A DNA stretch of 22,348 nucleotides, taken from positions 116,554 through 138,901 of the forward strand of contig NW_003201001.1 of the NCBI RefSeq assembly GCF_000006405.1. The letters run 5' to 3'. The position numbers and the translations under genes were made by a program. Below the pieces are notes generated by a model. That model worked only from the letters and a program-made list of their open reading frames with translations. It ran no database searches and was not told the DNA's origin. The DNA comes from Perkinsus marinus ATCC 50983 (Eukaryota; Perkinsozoa; Perkinsida; Perkinsidae). Shown here piece after piece: positions 8,291 through 18,500 of the stretch (positions are counted from its first letter, which is position 1; each line of letters opens with the position of its first letter).

Positions 8291-11200
8291 TCAATATGAA
8301 CGGCCCTTTGCACTCGTTATGCAAAGCCAACACGACTACGTCCAAATCCTCGTCATCTCCCAGGGAGCCTCTGAGAGGCAAACAGTGTGGGAAATATGCG
8401 CATACTCGATATCAAAATTTCAATGAAATTTTCCTAACAAAAAATAATTTTTATAGGGTTTTTGTACACTCCTACCGAATTTGTATGCGAGGAATTCCGC
8501 ATTGGAGAAAAATACATTTCGAATCATACCAGACAAATCAGCCCGTATCACGTAAAACACATCACATGTTCTGCACCTTATTTTTCAACCTACGCAAAAT
8601 TAAAAGTGTTTTTCACATTACAGATAGTAAACTCGATAGCGCGTCATCTCCCAAACTCTCATCAGAGAACAAGTCTTGGAAAAATATATATTCCCTTTCC
8701 TCAGCTGAGCTCAGGAAATTCCTCGCTAATTACATACAAATTCGAGTAGAAGTGTACAGAAACCAACGGTAATTTTCCAAAATTTCCCCAGAATTTTCAT
8801 ATTATCACCAACACATGTAGTTGACGTGTATACTTTCCCACTCTCCGTTACTACTCTCCTTCCTCGTAATCAAGACTGTCTTTTAAATTCACACTTTCTC
8901 CGACACCAGCGCCGACATCAGCAGGGCGAACCTCACCTTTCGATGGAGAATCAACTATGGGCATTCTCCACGACGACCAATCTAGTGCAACCTGAAAATG
9001 AGCACATTACGTGAAGTGGCGTAATACTCTGTGAAAAACGAGATACTCGCGGTGATATGCAGTAGTCGTGAAATATATTTTCATATCATCAATAAGGTGT
9101 ATACCATAATTTAATCTACACATTATGAATGAATAAATAGATAATGAACTATAACATATAACAATATTCAATATTAAGAGCGCGTTGTGAAAAAGGAGAA
9201 TGTAATATTCCGTATCACTAGGGCGAAGCTCCAATAATACATACTTATTTTTCAAATCTCCCCTATTACCACTTCATTGACATCAACTTTTCCCGCTCGG
9301 TATTTCCCATATTCCTCCATCCTTACCGGACCTTCCTCAGGAATGCATCTACGTTGTATTGGGGCCAACCAAAACACGTCAACTTACCGTGACTGAGCTG
9401 AAATCGTCGCTGGTGGCGACATCTTGCCGAACATCAACTCTGGAGAAGCCTGAGACCAGTGTGGAAAAGTATGCATATGATCAACTCCATGTGTTGCTAG
9501 AAATATTCAAGTTCTGAACAAAATTGTATAAGTGTGATACCAGTGTAGGAACATATGCACACTATCAACAACATACAATATAAAAATCCAGAAAATTTTG
9601 GAGAAATTTCCGTTAGTTTTTTTTGTCTTTTCGAGGTCGTATATGTTTACATCCATAAAATATGCTGCGAGTGTTGGCAATAATATGAAAATTCTGTAAA
9701 AATTTTGGGAACTATTTCTTACTTTCTGCACACATGTATATACTCCTATCCGAGCTGAGGATAGCAAACATATATTCCAACACTCTCTGAGGCAACCTTC
9801 CCATTCAATGTGGTGAGAAAATAAGCACACAGTCAACCACATGTGAAAATTCTGGGGGAACTTCAGAAAATCCTTATTGCTTTCTCTACACCTCTCCCCC
9901 GATTCACAAGTAAATTTTTATCACTAGTGAGAAAATTCATATATTCACTCAACAACTCGAAAACCCACCTGTACTCCACTTGGAGAAGTTGCCGGACTTG
10001 AATGAATCGACCCCCGAGTTGATCGCGGTAAAGATGGCACTGGTGATGGACAACAATTCTGAAAATTCAACAATTTCAATTTGTACTGTAATGATATATT
10101 GGAGTTTCACCCTAGTGATATGAAAAACACTAGTGAGAAAACATATTTCACGACTACTGCATATCACCGCGAATATCCGCGTTTTAATGGAGTTTTACAC
10201 CATTTCACGTAAAGCGGGTGATTTAACTCCAATATATGCGCTCTAACTAAGCAATTGCATCTTTTCATGCTCAGCCAAGTATCGCTTATTAGAATATGTG
10301 TTGTTACTTGTCCTCATACAGACTACCTTGTATTTCCCATTTGAAAATAAAATACCAAAATCTTCCCAACTCACCCGATTCTTCCACTCAGGAAGCGAGT
10401 ACACCGTTTTCCTTATAATTCTCATCACAGCTTCCTCAATCGTGTCCAACCGTACCACTCCACCCCGAAATTCTCCTAAATTCATGTAATGCAGTTTCAC
10501 CCTTTCTAAATGAGGTGGAGTTTCACGACCGTGATATGGAAAACACAAGTGAAAAATATATTTCACGACTACTGCATATCACCGCGAATATCGCGTTTTT
10601 TCACCGAGTTTCACGCCACTTCACGTAAAACGGGTGATTTAACTCGAGTGAAAACCCCGATATTCGCGATATGTTTTCACTAGTGTTTTTCATTGAAAAA
10701 GCTCTGTGAAAATATATCTCACGAATACGAAACATTCCTACAAGTTTATTTTTTTGCATTGAAAATTTTTCATCAATTTTACGAGTTTTTTTTCATATCA
10801 CGGTTGAATCACACAACCATTACTACTCTTCCTATATTCCTTTCCAGTACCCATATAAACCAACAACAGCGCCTGTAACTCTTCCAGTGACACAAGACCA
10901 CACGCAGTGAAGTCCCTCAAAATTGCTCTTCTGTGGAGGCAATGTCGCAAGCCGTTTGGCTGGACCTATTCTGCATCATACCGCGCGTGCAAACCAATCT
11001 TGAGGAAAAATATCCCCCAATTTTTTTATAATTTCACCAACACTCAATTCACTATAACATTCAGCTGTGCTTATATTGTTCCCTTTCCTCAGCTGAGCTC
11101 AGCCAAGTTTCCTCACTAACTATACGAGTTTATAAACGGGTTCAAGGACCACCAACAATTTCCCAAACTGCCAAACACATGTACAATACATACCAAATTG

Positions 11201-14200
11201 ATATGCAAATGTTGAAGTTCCTATTCCGAGATTAATGATAGTGAACAACTTGTCGCTATCATACTTTCACACCGTTATTTTCATCACATCACATGTTCAT
11301 AGCAATAGTTTCAGATCGACTCTCATAAACTCAGGAGAATATCCGAGCACCCTCCGAATAGGCCAGCCTATCCGTGCACGCGTGCACATGCTATCGATCA
11401 TGGATGCCTTTGATATTATCGATCTCGTTTCTAGCCTAAATTTTACGATGATCAATTTCGTTCAAGAGGTTCACCTTCATATAAGGGATCATAAAGCACT
11501 TAGATTTACATTCTTTGACACTCTGCGAACATTAACGCACATTTTTTCACATCAACATTGCATCAACTTCCCACCAACACATGCAGTTGACCATGCGGAA
11601 ACCCTCCCCATTATAACCTCAGATTCATTCAAATCCGCCTCCAAAATCGCCTCTGCCAACGTCGTCGCCACTTCCTCCACTGAGTAACTCTCCTTACTGA
11701 CCTTACTACCAGGCACCGGAAACTCCGGTACATTGTAGGGCACATCCTCCGTTCTCTACCATAAACCCATCAAATCACAACCACCCCAACAACAACAACA
11801 ACTCACTTCAACAAATTGGGTTCTCGTCATCACTATAGGTAGTCTATGCATTTTCGTGCACTCCCTCAGTGCCTTAGCCGTGGGGACCACAATACAAGTA
11901 AACACTTCCTGTTTATCACTCAGTGCTAACCCCGCTGGCCACAAGTCCAACCTCGAGAAGAGTCATATCACTATACAGAACTACATGTGTTGATAACAAT
12001 ATGAAAATTTCCCAAAAAATTTTCTCGGTTTTTTTACACTTCTACCAAGTGGTGCGTGAATTTTCATGATGAACTCCTGAGCTCAGCTGTGGAAACCAAA
12101 CACATACTCCAACATCACAAAGTTGCTACTACCCCAATTTCTACAATTCCAATCTACAAAAAAAACAAATAAAAGTGACAGTTTGGGAAACTATGCATAT
12201 ACTCAACTACATATGTTAGTGACAATCTGAAATTTCGAGGGAATTTCGTAAAATTTTCCTTGGTTTCTACCCTAGAAGCTCTAGAAACTGACCAGAGCTG
12301 CATTTCCCCCACGTCTACAAATCAGTATGGAATTTGTAAGAACACCAAGGATATCCGAATACATATTCCAACTACTCTACCTCAAAAATCTACCACTTTC
12401 ACATTCAACACTGTTTAATTTTGTGGTGCGTCACAAATCAGAGAGGCTCTCTTTTCTATACATAACAAAATAAATATCCTACAAACTAAAAAGTCTGGAA
12501 ATCTTACAATAGATCTTAGAGAGTTTCCTCACCAACTGCGCAAAATCAACCTAAAATTTTCATGCTATTCTTGCCAACTATGTGCATATTTTTCCATACT
12601 CACTCGTCAATCCGCTCCCTAAACACGCGCTCGCTGATTCCTCCCCCGTTCGAAAGTCTCCCACTTTTTTCCTGAGCCCAAAACATCGCTTCTCCCCCCA
12701 GCGCGAACCCACCCAAATAAACTTGTCATATAAGGTGCCGAAGTCGACTTCATTTTCCTCTCTTGCGCTCCACCACTCCTCTACGTGCTCAACGAGTCGT
12801 CTCAAATTATTCTCCACACGGCGTTTATCGTAATACCTGTGAATTCACCTCAATGGAGTTAAATCGCGCTCATATGCAGTGTTTTTCATATCACTAGGGT
12901 TTCATTTTCCCAGTGCCCAACGGTAATATGTCACACACCCATTCCCGCCCTTTCCCACAACTACCCCACAGTAGAATAGCTCCCTTCCAACACAGGGGCG
13001 AGGATATGTCGAGTCAGTCGGTTGCCTCTCCCACCTGAATTGAAAATCACCTACACCCATTTCACAACGGCAACTACATGTGGCAGTGACAATATGAAAA
13101 TTTTGGTAAAACTTTCTGTACATTTCTACCCAAATTCGTATGTTAATTCCTACAATTAGTGAGGAAACTCTGCTGAGCTCAGCAGCTGAGGAAAGTGAGC
13201 ATATATTCCTACTCCAATGACAGAAACACACTAGTGAAAAATATATTTCACGACTACTGCATATCGCCTCTTTCACCGAGTTTTACGCCACTTCACGTAA
13301 AACGGGTGATTTAGCTCCATTATTCACAACTCTCAATCCTATACACGGGTAATCAATGTTACGCCCACTCTAACACTAATCTAAAGGCATCGTATGGTAG
13401 TTGTAATTTCACCAACTCCCTTCTTGAGGTCTTCGTGACGAAGGAGCGAAGCTCACTTAGTCCACGTCTATCGATCAATAGAATTTTACATAGGTCCCCG
13501 GTTCGATCCCCGGGTAGGACATTTCTCTGTCATTAAAGTTTTTCGTGCATATCTCTCCGAGCTGTTCGCATAATCGAGTATTCCGACTTTCCCAAAAACC
13601 TCCGCATATAGGGGAGTCGTTTGACCTATCTGATAGCCTCTTGTGCTTCTTAGTTAAGCCAGAATAATTCTGCACGCACGCACAACGCGAAAGTGCCTGT
13701 TGTTGCGGTATATGCTCCGCAATTTCCACACCGTTACTAAACCCCGACTACTACCTGGAGCCAACTTTTCCAAAGCCGCTCGTATGCCAGCCGGAACACT
13801 TAGGCTCTCATCAAGCCACTCATCGTTTGAACTCAACAACCTGTCGCTTCTCCTCTGCCACAAATGAGCTCCCGACTGAGCCGCCGTAGCAGGAGTAGTA
13901 GATATAAATGATGATGATGGGAACTGGATAGGGCCACTCGTCTTAAGAGACTACAAAGGGAAGACTTAACCCCGACATTCCCAAAATTTTCATATTCTCA
14001 TCAACACATGTATATTCCACACTGTTTTCTCTAAGCTGATGGCATTGTTAGTAGTGGGGAAAAACTACCTTCATGATAGAAGTTCTTTTTACAGTCATTT
14101 CAGGAGGCAAATTTATCTCTCGCGTGGTGGTGATACGGTTAAAGTCGGTGTCTGGTCGGCGGCTATTGGCAACTTTTTTGCGCTGCATTGCGTCATCGTG

Positions 14201-14968
14201 TCTCCACTTTTATTATAGATTCTTAGGCTAGAGGTAGTCTTCCCCACTACTACCAATGCCATCAATCAGATACGCACATGATCAACTATATGTGGTGGCA
14301 ACCATATGAAAATTTGAGAAAATTCTATAAATCTGGTCTGTGTACACTTCTACCCGAATTCTATAGTAATTATAGTATAATTAGTGAGAAAACTCCCGAA
14401 TTCAACTGAGGGAAGCGAACATTTTTACTACTAAACGACTACTACCTGATCCAACGCTGGCATCTTCATGTGATAACTACGCACTGGCCTATACATAATC
14501 GGACCACAGGTACTAGGTACAGCTACCGGGGGTTGAACCGGAGTCACCTAGTTACCAACACACACTTCTACCACTACACCAACAATACTACCAGCGTTCT
14601 AAACCCAACTGCGGGAGTGTTATACGCTAGACTAGGCGTTGTCAACGGTGCTCTATACCGCTCCACCGGCATCACAGTTCGAGGCGCCTGAAGATCCTCA
14701 TCATAATATAAGAAAATCTAATTCGTTCTCTCCCCTCACTGGAAGTCTCGGTGACACTATAGGGCTCCTCGGCAACTGTCTATTCACAACCACCGGAGAT
14801 CTGAGCTGCACTGCATAACCCTCCTTAATAGGGTTCAATTGAGTCCTTGTATACAACGGCTGCGTCAAAGGTCGGACCGTAAAATCTGATAGAAAAACCG
14901 TGAAAACAACTCAACTACCTTTTCCAATGCTTACAATTCACTTCCGTTTCCGCTCGGCGAGTGGGCAT
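8220..14968 (-). CDS. 15-exon gene of unknown function, acidic then basic C-terminus
   Basis: I do not recognise this protein. Exons: 14968-14935, 14885-14740, 14687-14592, 13923-13755, 13034-12965, 12836-12713, 12671-12604, 11951-11807, 11755-11618, 10930-10827, 10475-10308, 10058-9969, 9449-9388, 8991-8855, 8370-8220. That is about 567 codons. It starts MPTRRAETEVNYFTVRPLTQ. Residues 1-150 are rich in Pro, Ser, Thr and Arg and look disordered. The middle looks folded and partly helical (NNLRRLVEHVEEWWSAREEN, RAILRDFTACGLVSLEELQA). Near the end comes an acidic run (YEEGE, GSLGDDEDLD), and the last residues RKRKRRRL resemble a nuclear signal. All junctions agree in phase except exon 9 to 10, where the donor (gttata) is poor and a small exon may be missing. 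For exon 5 an acceptor at 13054 gives another in-phase reading. Long introns hold repeats of families A, B and C. The last exon is duplicated at 7874-7960. Confidence 0.68.
8690..8840 (-). repeat. Family B repeat, best-preserved reverse copy
   Basis: CCTCAGCTGAGCTCAGGAAA, ATTACATACAAATTCGAGTA, GAAGTGTACAGAAACC, AGAATTTTCATATTATCACC and AACACATGTAGTTGAC in order. Lies in the last intron of the unknown gene. A weaker forward copy is seen at about 8395-8520. Confidence 0.75.
9008..9232 (-). mobile_element. Family A element apparently split by a ~105-bp insertion
   Basis: 9008-9100 carries the interior and right part (CACGTGAAGTGGCG-like start, CTCTGTGAAAAACGAGATAC, GCAGTAGTCGTGAAATATAT). The expected left end then appears only at 9208-9232 (CGTATCACTAGGGCGAAGCT then CCA). 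The intervening stretch is AT-rich and unlike the family, which suggests a later insertion. Confidence 0.5.
9465..9880 (+). repeat. Decayed family B copies
   Basis: Repeated partial words such as ATGATCAACTCCATGTGTTG, TGGCAATAATATGAAAATTC, ACACATGTATATACTCCTAT and CAACCACATGTGAAAATTC suggest two or three overlapping old copies. Boundaries are uncertain. Confidence 0.4.
10100..10231 (+). mobile_element. Family A element, full length, flanked by ATATAT
   Basis: TGGAGTTTCACCCTAGTGAT to GGGTGATTTAACTCCA. ATATAT flanks both ends, either a short target duplication or an extension of the inverted repeat. Since ATATAT is its own complement, the sequence cannot tell which. Confidence 0.85.
10516..10646 (+). 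mobile_element. Family A element, full length
   Basis: TGGAGTTTCACGACCGTGAT to CGGGTGATTTAACTC, 131 bp, in the intron between exons 10 and 11 of the unknown gene. Directly followed by a reversed, decayed copy. Confidence 0.8.
10647..10808 (-). mobile_element. Family A element, decayed, back to back with its neighbour
   Basis: GTGAAAACCCCGATATTCGC at one side and TTTTTTCATATCACGGTTGA at the other are family ends in reverse. The interior is diverged and longer than usual. Confidence 0.45.
11081..11190 (-). repeat. Family B repeat
   Basis: CCTCAGCTGAGCTCAGCCAA, then TCCTCACTAACTATACGAGT, ATTTCCCAAACTG and AACACATGTACAATAC. Lies in the long intron between exons 9 and 10 of the unknown gene. Confidence 0.6.
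11191..11547. other. Intron stretch that may hide a missing exon
   Basis: Lies within the unresolved junction of the unknown gene. A minus-strand frame at about 11440-11350 (reading ISKASMIDSMCTRARIGWP) has an acceptor and a gtgctc donor, but its phase does not fit both neighbours. A 14-bp palindrome GTGCACGCGTGCAC lies at 11374-11387. Confidence 0.3.
11548..11606 (-). repeat. Family B fragment next to exon 9
   Basis: CAACTTCCCACCAACACATG then CAGTTGACCATGC is the family end in reverse. It touches the poor donor of exon 9 (11617), so the insertion may have changed that splice site. Confidence 0.5.
11975..12115 (+). repeat. Family B repeat, nearly complete
   Basis: AACTACATGTGTTGATAACA, ATATGAAAATTTCCC, TTTTTTTACACTTCTACC, then ACTCCTGAGCTCAGCTGTGG and ACATACTCCAACA. 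In the intron between exons 7 and 8 of the unknown gene. Confidence 0.7.
12185..12290 (+). repeat. Family B repeat, left part
   Basis: GCATATACTCAACTACATAT, TTAGTGACAATCTGAAATTT and TTCCTTGGTTTCTACCC in family order. The right part with the CTCAGCTGAG core is missing. Tandem with the copy at 11975-12115. Confidence 0.55.
12852..12903 (-). mobile_element. Family A element with a large internal deletion
   Basis: A 52-base derivative with both ends present: TCAATGGAGTTAAATCGCG and TTTTTCATATCACTAGGGTT. It sits in the intron between exons 5 and 6 of the unknown gene, which is about 130 bp in this model. Confidence 0.6.
13060..13222 (+). repeat. Family B repeat, complete
   Basis: CAACTACATGTGGCAGTGAC, ATATGAAAATTTTGG, GTACATTTCTACCCAAATTC, ATTAGTGAGGAAACTCTGC, TGAGCTCAGCAGCTGAGG and GAGCATATATTCCTACTCC. 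It abuts a family A element at 13226. Confidence 0.75.
13226..13323 (+). mobile_element. Family A element lacking its left end
   Basis: Starts inside the family at ACACACTAGTGAAAAATATA and runs to GGGTGATTTAGCTCCA. The left 25 bp or so are missing exactly where the family B copy ends, so one probably inserted in or beside the other. Confidence 0.75.
13455..13525 (+). pseudogene. tRNA relic or tRNA-like 3' half
   Basis: 13490-13525 reads AGGTCCCCGGTTCGATCCCC then GGGTAGGACA, a T arm with the B box GGTTCGATCC and an acceptor 3' strand GTAGGAC plus A. The T stem has one C-C mismatch. Upstream only GTCC of a matching 5' acceptor strand is seen, and no proper D or anticodon arm. It may be a broken tRNA gene or the head of a SINE. 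It lies in the intron between exons 4 and 5 of the unknown gene, on the opposite strand. Confidence 0.4.
13978..14022 (-). repeat. Family B fragment
   Basis: CCCAAAATTTTCATATTCTC then ATCAACACATGTATATTCC, one end of family B in reverse, directly left of element C. Confidence 0.5.
14037..14264. mobile_element. Element C: 228-bp terminal-inverted-repeat element
   Basis: Left end TGATGGCATTGTTAGTAGTG with GGGAAAAACTACCT, right end the reverse complement apart from one substitution and one short indel (arms about 33 bp). The interior is unrelated to families A and B and has no ORF. No target duplication is obvious. A separate non-autonomous DNA transposon family is the likeliest reading, with a long hairpin as the alternative. 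It lies in the intron between exons 3 and 4 of the unknown gene. Confidence 0.7.
14275..14430 (+). repeat. Family B repeat, complete but diverged
   Basis: GCACATGATCAACTATATGT, CCATATGAAAATTTGAG, GTACACTTCTACCCGAATTC, AATTAGTGAGAAAACTCC and TTCAACTGAGGGAAGCGAAC. It lies 11 bp right of element C. Confidence 0.65.
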
Positions 14969-15577
14969 CGTCGGACCTGCACAACACCAATATTCTCTAA
15001 TCTTTGCCCGCCAAGGACCCTATCATGACCAGCGCTCAACGACGATCTCGACAACTATCCCACTACACTTGACGAACATACCAAAATTCGACGATAACTA
15101 TGCAGGGTCTTATCAATTTGATATTATCAAAGCCTGATGCGTAGTTAAACAGATCGTCAGACTCCGAAGCTCGCAGCCTCACACGAACTATCATCAAACA
15201 CAAACGATGAATCAAGCAACGACACAATATGTGGTCGTTAAAAGGCATCCAATATCTCTACTACGCCGAACTTAAGTAGTCCAAAATTCAGGCAGGTTAC
15301 CGTAAATTCCAAAACAGATCATAAAGCAAGTTTCTAGAATATCAGTACCAACCTTCCTACAACTCACCCATCATTTGGTGTCCATGCGATTTCACCGTCA
15401 CAGTTCGATACGATGGGAGCACCGGAGAGGCCGAGCCGCCATAAATAGTCATTGCTGGTAGTAAAATAATCACCCTCTGCTCAAAGACAAATTGCGCCTT
15501 TGATTTAGCGCTCGCCCAAAAATTCGGCTCAACAAATGGAAACAGGTCGCGGAAACACCAACACATGAAATTTATAG
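14969..15577. other. Gap between the unknown gene and PYROXD2
   Basis: Holds the 5' flank of the unknown gene and the 3' flank of PYROXD2 (both minus strand). A minus-strand frame at 15248-15063 has 61 codons without recognisable features. An AG (gtgcag) lies 8 bases before the ATG at 14968. No repeats of families A-C were seen. Confidence 0.4.
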
Positions 15578-18500
15578 TTACTTTGCCTTTTTCGCCAAGT
15601 CCCATAGTATCTGATGGAAAATAAAACAAATGTCGCGCGCCACAAAATTACCCCTACCAGTTGCGCTGCATTCTTCCCCGGAGTGCCCATCACTCCTCCG
15701 CCAGGATGAGCTCCAGCTCCGCAAAGATACCTATCAAAACATAATCGACGAGGAAAAAACTCCGAAAATGTCGATTTTTCACGCACGATTGTAGGGCTTA
15801 CAGTCCATCCAGCGGAGTCCTGGCGTTCGGACGAGTGTATCCTAGCTGATGCAACATCAACGCACCATGAAAGATATTTCCCTTATGGAGACCGAACTCA
15901 TGCTCGAGTGTGAGTGGAGTTATAACCTGTCAAAGAACGGCGCACGTACTACGCTTTTTCTACACTAAATTTATACCAGATACCCAGTTTATTCATGGTC
16001 CTCGGGTGAAAGTAAGTTCCAATAACATATTTAGTTCACTGAGGACCCGTAAAGGCTTCCAGTGTACCAGTAAAAACGATTATATTTTTCCCTAGACCTC
16101 CGTGACATGTCACGAAAACAAACACTGATAAATGCGAGACTATTACACTACATGAACAGTACATATCGTATTATTATGAGTCTTCGACTATCATCAGTTG
16201 GCAACGTGTCAGCAATACTCGCGCACATGCGCCCCCGGCTGGACCAAGAAGATGATGGCGATACTCTGTTGATGAGGAAGCCACTTTCTGATAGCGTGGA
16301 CGCGACTGATACTTGATTGACGTCTTGCCTCTGATGCGCTATCATATCCTTGGCGAGTACAGTGTACGGCATCAATACCGAGGACATCCAGCCTTCCTAC
16401 TGCTGCATTTGCTATCCCTTCCGGACGGTATCGTCTTGTTTCGTCACTGATAATACAGTAGAGCTACTCGCCAATATCATCAAAAACGCGCTTAAAGATT
16501 ACCTCGGCCATTACGTTCACTACACAGTTTGGGATCTGCGAGCATGTATAGATAGCGTTACGTGAGCCGGTTAGCTAGTCTTCATAATGCTACTCTACCA
16601 AGTAAGCTTATGAGGCATGAGCTCCCACAAAGAAGTTCTGGCCCGCAGAGTCAGCTGCATGAGAGTGACCTCGAAAGACTTTATTGTGGAATGGGCAAGA
16701 AGTAAGGGCCCTCCAAACGGTTCCGATGTGGATGAGCTTCTTGTGAAGAAATAAGCTCATCGTGTTTGGGGATGACACATCTCACCCTAATTTTCCAGAG
16801 AGTCACTTTGCGAGTTCAGCTCACCCTACTCTACCTCACAAGAGCGCATGGCCAGCCACGCCACTAGCCAAGTAGGCTACTAGGACCGCAATAGTAGCAT
16901 GTCTTCACATGACCAACAGTGATGGTGATATTGGTCATTCATCGGTGATGGTTCCTCATCTAAGATCATGCGATTTCATCCCGTAAACCTTACATCTTTA
17001 TGAAGCACCGAGTTGGCAAAATTAGGATCATACTCGTGAATCACACCGAAAACCCTCTCGACGAAACGCTCCACGAAGCCCGGATCGGCCCAAGAGCCAT
17101 GGTTGGGATTTACATCGTAAGGAGCGTATCTAAGATACAACGAAATTCGTCGAACAAATCCGACACACTCTATTCGCAAAACTCGCAAAGACACGAAACT
17201 TCAACATCAAAAAGCATTTTTCGTTGCCAATGATGCACGTGAACGATGGTAACAGCCACCGAATGCTTCACTAATGAGTCCGTCACTGATTCGAGTAGGC
17301 ACCCTCAGAACTACTGCTTGCTGTAATATCTACACGGCATATATAATTCCCATGCGCACTGTTGAGAAAACCTCTCAGCCGTCATTGGAAGAGTATAGCC
17401 CATCAAGACGAACATTTCCTTAGAAAATGTCACCAACTTACTGCACGAAAAGCTGGCAAATATGATGACCAGAATTGTACGGTACCAGACTCGGATCCAA
17501 CACCTATGCACATTATCGCGCCGACCAACCGTCGTTGACGGCCAACAGCAGTCCCGCTACTCACACTAGGCAGAGTCATCTCTACGACAGGTCTCATTGC
17601 TGGCAAACCCGATCGTGCCTCTTGGGCGGCGACTTCTATCTGACTGAGGGATGTCTCGAAATGGACGGTCCCTTGAAGATGCTCAGGATCAACTCCTGGT
17701 ATCTAACAGGCGCACATTCACATCCTCATCAGGAAATACCAATTGCTGGAATCCATCACATGAAGATTTCTCGCAATAAAATGGATTTCAGGACGCCACG
17801 ACACCGACTTCGAGCAAAGCTTTACCCGCATAGAACAGATTGAAGAGCATTTCACTATGAATCAGTGAGTCCCGAGTTGGCTTCTAACGTGGATCGAACC
17901 AACCGAGTCACGCCGACCTGGGGGAGTCTGTCAATGGCACAATTGATTTTCATAGCCCCACAAGAGTAATCAGTGAATCGTATCTGGGTAGTAAATCTAT
18001 CGCCGAGACTCTTCGGCCGGTCCGAATCTGTCAAAGGCAGCAACTCCAGGAACCTGACAAGAACATCACCCTGAATACGCATGGACCATCCAGTGGACTC
18101 GCTTCTGGTCACCAGAATAGCATATGACCAGAAGTCGGCCGAAAGAATAGAGTCTTTTGCTCTCTTACGTATGCCATGGAGTCGCGTTAGATACCACACA
18201 CATCTTCGCTCGCAGTTGGGTGCCGTCAATCATCTCCACACCAGTCGCTCGACTTCCATCATGGGTAATACGTTTCACCTAAGAGGCTACCAGATGAGTG
18301 TGTTTAGAACACGGTTGAAGTCTATATTCTTATCAGCGCGAAATCGCCATATTCATGGAAATTGAACAAAATTTGTTCGATTGTGAGATTTAATCTCCAA
18401 GTTCTGACTTTTCACTATCACGGTGATTACATGAGACTCTCAGTTTATCCAACGACATTCTTAGAATGCATATTTGACCCACCTGAGCATCCGTCATTAT

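Noticed and set aside
8152-8772. A 206-codon plus-strand open frame.
   Set aside because: It runs antisense over the last exon of the unknown gene, a family B copy and a pyrimidine-rich tract. Its composition (LLLFLFLLSS) comes from the reverse of Arg/Lys codons.
11235-11687. A 150-codon plus-strand frame.
   Set aside because: It overlaps exon 9 of the unknown gene in antisense and a family B fragment, and shows no recognisable motif.
13640-13720. An alternative short last exon for the unknown gene after 13755 (reading GTFALCVRAELFWLN then stop).
   Set aside because: In phase, but it would leave exons 5-15, which chain in phase to a good C-terminus, without a start. Kept only as a possible alternative ending.
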